Source: Nitrospirota bacterium (GTDB taxonomy: Bacteria; Nitrospirota; 9FT-COMBO-42-15; HDB-SIOI813). From it: DNA of 8,331 bases. A program made the position numbers and the translations under genes. Under the pieces are notes generated by a model. That model did not search any database, was not told where the DNA came from, and saw nothing but the letters and a program-made list of their open reading frames with translations. Shown here piece after piece: positions 4,890 through 8,331 of the stretch. Location: assembly GCA_023248365.1 (NCBI GenBank), contig JAHFER010000062.1, positions 1-8,331 on the forward strand. Direction: 5' to 3'. Each line of letters opens with the position of its first letter. Position 1 is the stretch's first letter.

Positions 4890-5621
4890 TTACAAATTTG
4901 CCAGTCTGATAGCGACAAATAAAACAGTGATTCCTAAAACAGTCATTATAGTGGTCCATTTTGTCGGGTGGCTGTGATGGCTTTCCGGTAAAAGATCACT
5001 GGCGCCGATGTAGAGAAAGAATCCTGAAAATACCGCAAGTAATATCCCAAGAGCGCTGTCCGGAAGAGTAAAGAAGAAGGTTGAGAAAACTCCTGCGACA
5101 GGAGCAATAGCATCAATAAAGAGCCATTTAAAGGCCTCTTTTCTTTCGCCCTTGTTTTTAAGAATCATATTAACGGTATTTATGCCGTCAGAAAAATCGT
5201 GGACAAGGACTGCAACAGAGACAATTGCACCTACGGAAGCAGAGACTTGAAAGGCAAGGCCGATAGCTGCGCCGTCAATAAAGCTGTGGAATGACAGGCT
5301 TCCCGCGCCCAATTTTCCTCTATGGGATTTGTGCGAGTGGGAACTGTCTTCTTCGTCGTGAGTGTGGCCGTGAAGAATGACGAAACGATCGAGGATCATG
5401 TATGTGATGAATCCTCCGGCAACGACAGCAGTAATCGTAGAAATGTCATAAAGCTTGCTGCCAAGGCTGATCGCTTCAGGAATAAGATCAAAAAAGGCAA
5501 CGCCAATTACCGCTCCGGCGCTGAAGCCCAATATGAGGTGGAGTCGGTCTTTGAATTTTAAAGCAAAAAGCCCGCCGAGGAATGTTGAAATAAAAGTCGC
5601 TATGATAATTATGATAAGCAT
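4890..5621 (-). CDS. ZIP-family divalent metal transporter
   Basis: This 243-residue inner-membrane protein has about eight hydrophobic segments, the ZIP number. The features run in order. Segment 1 is the very hydrophobic MLIIIIIATFISTFLGG. DLIPEA (residues 45-50) is in segment 2. A His-rich cytoplasmic loop, HGHTHDEEDSSHSHKSH (84-100), precedes the segment 4 motif FHSFIDGAAIG (111-121), and the segment 5 motif VHDFSDGIN (140-148) follows. DLLPES and a short HHSH (209-218) come before the last segment. The paired H and D residues of segments 4 and 5 form the metal pathway. ZIP proteins move zinc, iron, manganese or other divalent ions into the cytoplasm; the substrate cannot be read from sequence. 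Segment 5 has HDFSDG where many ZIPs have HExP-E, as in GufA-like and uncharacterised bacterial branches. The start has no obvious ribosome binding site. Confidence 0.92.
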   Translation of the reverse strand: MLIIIIIATFISTFLGGLFALKFKDRLHLILGFSAGAVIGVAFFDLIPEAISLGSKLYDISTITAVVAGGFITYMILDRFVILHGHTHDEEDSSHSHKSHRGKLGAGSLSFHSFIDGAAIGLAFQVSASVGAIVSVAVLVHDFSDGINTVNMILKNKGERKEAFKWLFIDAIAPVAGVFSTFFFTLPDSALGILLAVFSGFFLYIGASDLLPESHHSHPTKWTTIMTVLGITVLFVAIRLANL

Positions 5622-5698
5622 GTGTAAATTATTTTTTCAAAACCAATCACCTCTCCATATCAATTCTTCTTCAAATTTTAGGTATGCAGCACCGTATC

Positions 5699-5727
5699 AT
5701 ATTATCCAGTTAATGGATGAAAATCAA
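5699..5727 (-). promoter_or_regulatory. Putative promoter of the zip gene
   Basis: On the minus strand, TTGATT (5727-5722) and TAATAT (5704-5699) are 17 bp apart, leaving a leader of about 70 nt before the ATG at 5621. The match is moderate, and the interval 5622-5807 contains no gene. Confidence 0.35.
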
Positions 5728-5733
5728 CCATTA
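5711..5733. promoter_or_regulatory. Dyad overlapping the proposed zip promoter
   Basis: TAATGG (5711-5716) and CCATTA (5728-5733) form an inverted repeat with 11 bp between them, and a further TG/CA pair inside. It covers the proposed -35 box, a position suited to a repressor such as a metal-responsive Fur/Zur-like protein. No known box is matched, so this is inference from position. Confidence 0.3.
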
Positions 5734-5807
5734 TATGCTATCGCATTAGATATGATCAATATAAGACATCCGCTATAATTCGTTGGCGATTAAATAAATA
5801 GAGAACC

Positions 5808-6068
5808 TTATCCGACCTTCTCCGCAAGCCATACCTTTATAAGGGACTGGTATGGTACATCCCGCTTATTTGCCTCTATCTTTATTCGTTCAAGCAGTGA
5901 CAATGGCAGCCTTAAGGAAATAGACTGCGTGGAGGGCTTGAGATTAGGGAAACTGGCACGTACAGCCTTTGACCAGTCAAAATACTCTGTAGTATCATGT
6001 GTCTCCCAAAATTTCCTCTCTTCGGCTTCGGATTTAAACTTAGGTATTGGTTTCAGTTTCTTGCTCAT
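5808..6068 (-). CDS. CopG-type antitoxin partnered with BrnT
   Basis: This 86-residue protein has a charged N-terminal half, with PIPKFKSEAEERKFWETHDTTEY (residues 7-29, partly conserved as F-S-E-EER-FW) and a C-terminal ribbon-helix-helix: SISLRLPLSLLERIKIEANK (49-68) then PYQSLIKVWLAEKV. This is the CopG antitoxin family commonly found next to BrnT toxins, where it binds DNA and the toxin. I chose the ATG at 6068 because AGAGGAG lies just upstream; a start seven codons earlier (6089) has no such support. The gene overlaps the 3' end of the toxin gene by 29 bp, so expression is coupled. It differs from classical BrnA in its N-terminal half. Confidence 0.9.
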   Translation of the reverse strand: MSKKLKPIPKFKSEAEERKFWETHDTTEYFDWSKAVRASFPNLKPSTQSISLRLPLSLLERIKIEANKRDVPYQSLIKVWLAEKVG

Positions 6069-6360
6069 AAATTCTCCTCTCTTTAACATGCATACTACGT
6101 GCGGAAATTATTCTTATTTTGAGCCCTTCAGCCGCTGCAGATCGAAGTGTAAATGTTACATGCAGCAACCTTTCTGCATTAGTTTTCCCGAGGGCATGAA
6201 GTCTTGTCTCACTCAAACTATGCTTTTCATCCGACAGTACTAAAAGCGGCTTATTTATGAAAACCTGCTCAGCCTCGACTTGCGTTACACCATGCTTCTC
6301 ATTCTTTCGGGCGTTACCTTCATCCCACTCAAAGCCTTCTATCTTCTGAAAATCTATCAT
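6040..6360 (-). CDS. brnT: BrnT-family toxin
   Basis: This 106-residue protein matches BrnT: IEGFEWDEGNARKNEKHGV (residues 7-25), EAEQVF (29-34), KHSLSETRLHALG (46-58), RLLHVTFTLR (64-73), and the C-terminal block KIRIISARSMHVKERRIYE (81-99). BrnT has a RelE-like fold and is a ribonuclease in Brucella. The toxin precedes the antitoxin, the usual order for this family. The ATG at 6360 is chosen because it gives the family N-terminus; the open frame continues to a TTG at 6396, but that TTG overlaps the proposed -35 box. There is no clear ribosome binding site before 6360. Confidence 0.92.
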   Translation of the reverse strand: MIDFQKIEGFEWDEGNARKNEKHGVTQVEAEQVFINKPLLVLSDEKHSLSETRLHALGKTNAERLLHVTFTLRSAAAEGLKIRIISARSMHVKERRIYEQETETNT

Positions 6361-6367
6361 TGTTTGT

Positions 6368-6396
6368 ATATTATCAGGATATACATGGCACGTCAA
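6368..6396 (-). promoter_or_regulatory. Putative brnT promoter
   Basis: On the minus strand, TTGACG (6396-6391) and TAATAT (6373-6368) are 17 bp apart. The predicted transcript would begin at about 6361-6360, at the brnT ATG itself, so the message would be almost leaderless. An alternative -10, GATAAT, has 15-bp spacing. Confidence 0.35.
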
Positions 6397-6468
6397 ATCT
6401 AAATATAGGAATGTCTAAAGATAGGAATAGAAATTTTAATTTTAAGATCGATAGTCCCTGCTGCTGCA

Positions 6469-7113
6469 TTATTTACTGGTAACGGCCAGGGGGCGCAGCT
6501 CAGAGTTATTCCGTCGCTTGATAAGAAAAAGGCCAATGAGGGCGAGGGCCGCCCCCAGCAGGATCAAAGTGCCTGGCTCGGGGATTGAGACGAGGGCATC
6601 TTTTTCCATGATATACCCCACGGTGTAGCCGCCAAAGTTAGGGTACAAATTGTTCCATGTGGGTTGCCTGTCGTTCCATAAACCATTACCAAAGTACTGG
6701 ATAGCGATTTCATTTTGAAGGTTTGGCTCTCCAGTGCCCCACTTTGTAAAAGCCCATGTTTCTCCGGTTACCCAGCGCCAGCTCTCAGGCTTTGTGACAT
6801 CGCCTACGCTATACCCCCCCAGCCAGGGTCCGAAAGAATGAATAAGAGGGGAAAAACCGTATCCGTTTACCCAATACTTAGGATCATTAATGAGGGAGAA
6901 GATAAACTGGTTCTCCACCTCCGAAGTAGCTGTTGCCAGATAATAACCAGAGGATTCTGCCTTAGCCCTGGCATCATACCATGTAATACCGCCTGGGACA
7001 TAAACGGCCTCATACCAATGGTTATTTCCGGAAAACTGGACTGGGGTAGCCCATGCAGTGCCAATAGATAAAACCGCCAAACAAATTATAATTGCCGCCG
7101 CATTGTTCCTCAT
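6469..7113 (-). CDS. Secreted C-type-lectin-like protein with PEP-CTERM sorting signal
   Basis: This 214-residue protein has a Sec signal peptide (residues 1-22, hydrophobic core IIICLAVLSIGTAWA, likely cleavage after AWA). A C-type-lectin-like domain covers about 28-171. A terminal PEP-CTERM tripartite signal follows, with SIPEPGT (176-182), a hydrophobic helix (about 182-198) and basic KRR (199-201). Exosortase is expected to cut at PEP and deliver the protein to the envelope. The lectin domain shows WYDARAKAESSGYYLATATS (45-64), GPWLGGY (95-101), the EPN calcium/sugar-binding triad at 129-131 and WND at 146-148. The mature domain contains no cysteine, so the family's usual disulfides are absent. 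Thirteen further residues follow KRRN, longer than the usual tail. GAAGG precedes the ATG by six bases. Confidence 0.9.
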   Translation of the reverse strand: MRNNAAAIIICLAVLSIGTAWATPVQFSGNNHWYEAVYVPGGITWYDARAKAESSGYYLATATSEVENQFIFSLINDPKYWVNGYGFSPLIHSFGPWLGGYSVGDVTKPESWRWVTGETWAFTKWGTGEPNLQNEIAIQYFGNGLWNDRQPTWNNLYPNFGGYTVGYIMEKDALVSIPEPGTLILLGAALALIGLFLIKRRNNSELRPLAVTSK

Positions 7114-7285
7114 TTTTTACCTTCTATAGTTCTGATAATTTGGATAACACATTAAATCATGCAATACATTTTAGATATACAGTTCTTATCGAAGGTTTGC
7201 CCGAAAAAGTTAAAGGTATAGGGGGTCTATCTTTCTGATTTACAAGGGGAATGATCCATTAGAAATCGGCATTTTCAATTCTGAT

Positions 7286-8331
7286 TTAAGGATTCTCTTC
7301 CAAAGCCTCAGCAAACAATTTCTGAAATAAAATTACTGATAGAAATATTATTCCGAGTCCTCCGCCAATTAAGGATAGTCCGGTCCATGTTAAGGCAACA
7401 GGGCTGGCGCCGTCTGAAAAATAGGGGAGGACCATAAGGTATTTGTTTATCCAGATTCCAGCACAGACGGAAAAAGAGACTGCTATCAGCGCCGGTTTGG
7501 AGGATTTTACCCGGCGCTGGACAAGGGCCATAAAGGGAAGGGGAAATGCCATGATAATCATCAATGAAAAACTAAACCTGTAATTTCCAGTCATCTGCCT
7601 GTAAAGGGGTTCTGTAAACCGTGGTATGTCTCCGTACCATATTACGATATACTGAGACCACAGCATGTATATCCAGGTGAGCGTGTAACCAAAGAGGAGC
7701 TTGCCCATGGGGACCAGATAATTTTCAGGGGGACTTTTATCAGGGGCTGCCTTTAAAAACAATTGGGAGAGGATCAACAGGAAGGCGGTTCCTGAAAATA
7801 TGTTTCCCACAATAAAATAGGGCGGGAATATATTGCTCTCCCAGTGGGGAATTATAGTCATACCAAAGTCCCATGCCATAATCGTGTTGTGAATTACATA
7901 GGAAATAATGACAAGGGCGGCAATAATAGAAGTGGATTTCAGATTTTCTTTACGGTCTTTCCTGTAATACCAATAACTGATTATATAAAAGATTCCCATT
8001 GAGATGATATTACGCCAGATGAAGGAACCCTTGTTAAACCACAGGGGATTATATTCATTTGCTATTTCTGCATGGCCGGCGCCTTTTGAAAGCCAGAAGA
8101 ACAGATGATCAGCGCCTCCTGCAAATGCGATAAATAAAAACAGGATAAAGACCACAGGGGCAGAGGCTAATGTGATAATCTCACCGGCCCTTGAATAATA
8201 TTTCCCCCATTCTGCTCCGGCTATCCTCATTATTGCTGAAAATATAATCCCGGCCTGAGTGATGCCTGCAAAGAACATAAAATTTGCAGACAATATTGCC
8301 CAGGGGAGAGTTGCCTCCCAGCGCATTAAAG
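7286..8331 (-). CDS. NrfD/PsrC-family membrane subunit (partial, 5' end may lie outside)
   Basis: At least 346 residues are visible, from the window edge to TAA at 7288-7286, with about nine transmembrane helices. Family-like features include a first helix WAILSANFMFFAGITQAGI, HLFFWL after helix 2, NPLWFNKGSFIWRN (about residues 93-106), IHNTIMAWDFGM (about 144-155), and the late block QYIVIWYGDIPRF plus NKYLMVLPYF. NrfD-type proteins are the quinone- or quinol-interacting membrane subunit of polysulfide reductase, nitrite reductase Nrf, alternative complex III and related iron-sulfur/molybdenum enzymes. The WYG-IP and W-NKYLMV-P pattern recalls ActC/ActF of alternative complex III, but the partner subunits would lie upstream, beyond position 8331. 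An ATG at 8326 is possible, yet the frame stays open to the edge, so the true start is unknown. No clear terminator follows. Confidence 0.88.
   Translation of the reverse strand, partial: LMRWEATLPWAILSANFMFFAGITQAGIIFSAIMRIAGAEWGKYYSRAGEIITLASAPVVFILFLFIAFAGGADHLFFWLSKGAGHAEIANEYNPLWFNKGSFIWRNIISMGIFYIISYWYYRKDRKENLKSTSIIAALVIISYVIHNTIMAWDFGMTIIPHWESNIFPPYFIVGNIFSGTAFLLILSQLFLKAAPDKSPPENYLVPMGKLLFGYTLTWIYMLWSQYIVIWYGDIPRFTEPLYRQMTGNYRFSFSLMIIMAFPLPFMALVQRRVKSSKPALIAVSFSVCAGIWINKYLMVLPYFSDGASPVALTWTGLSLIGGGLGIIFLSVILFQKLFAEALEENP

Noticed and set aside
6397..6468. Imperfect duplication ATAGGAAT near 6405-6430
   Set aside because: Two AT-rich 8-bp matches are expected by chance in this composition, and there is no link to an element end.
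7114..7285. Search for a sigma-54 or sigma-70 promoter before the PEP-CTERM gene, or a terminator after the NrfD-like gene
   Set aside because: No TGG-N10-GC pair, no convincing -35/-10 pair and only a 4-bp stem (ATAG/CTAT) were seen.

Overview
This is an accessory-rich stretch of a chromosome from a Gram-negative, probably free-living and respiring bacterium. The signs are sucCD, a PEP-CTERM envelope protein, an NrfD-type membrane subunit, several type II toxin-antitoxin (TA) pairs, and dispersed repeats of a style I associate with Desulfobacterota and Nitrospirota. Base composition looks moderate. The lineage is a guess from gene style only; the window holds no marker gene that settles it.

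Positions 1-1700 are a mobile or repeat zone. Two 129-bp direct repeats (1-129 and 1570-1698) bracket a RelE/ParE-type TA operon (256-752, with a good sigma-70-like promoter) and a 694-nt group II intron (825-1518). The intron has a clear domain V and only a 33-codon stub of its intron-encoded protein. It sits inside the loop of a 15-bp inverted repeat followed by T8, so exact splicing would rebuild what looks like an intrinsic terminator.

Positions 1777-2588 hold a HigBA TA operon on the minus strand. Its toxin and antitoxin genes have been pushed apart by a 187-bp MITE-like element with imperfect terminal inverted repeats and an AATGAT target duplication. Removing the element and one AATGAT copy rebuilds the compact higB-higA junction. 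Single ends of the same repeat lie just before sucC and at the end of sucD.

Positions 2620-4842 hold sucC-sucD on the plus strand. These encode the two subunits of succinyl-CoA synthetase, a TCA-cycle enzyme. They are separated by a 79-bp spacer that starts with a degenerate 7-bp tandem repeat.

Positions 4890-8331 are all minus strand. In order along the window they are: a ZIP-family metal transporter with a His-rich loop; a BrnT/CopG-type TA pair with overlapping genes; a secreted C-type-lectin-like protein with a C-terminal PEP-CTERM sorting signal; and an NrfD/PsrC-like membrane subunit of a respiratory complex that runs off the window edge.

The metabolic genes (sucCD, zip, nrfD-like) look ordinary. 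The interest lies in three different TA modules within about 6 kb, and in small mobile elements that sit at operon junctions without destroying the genes.
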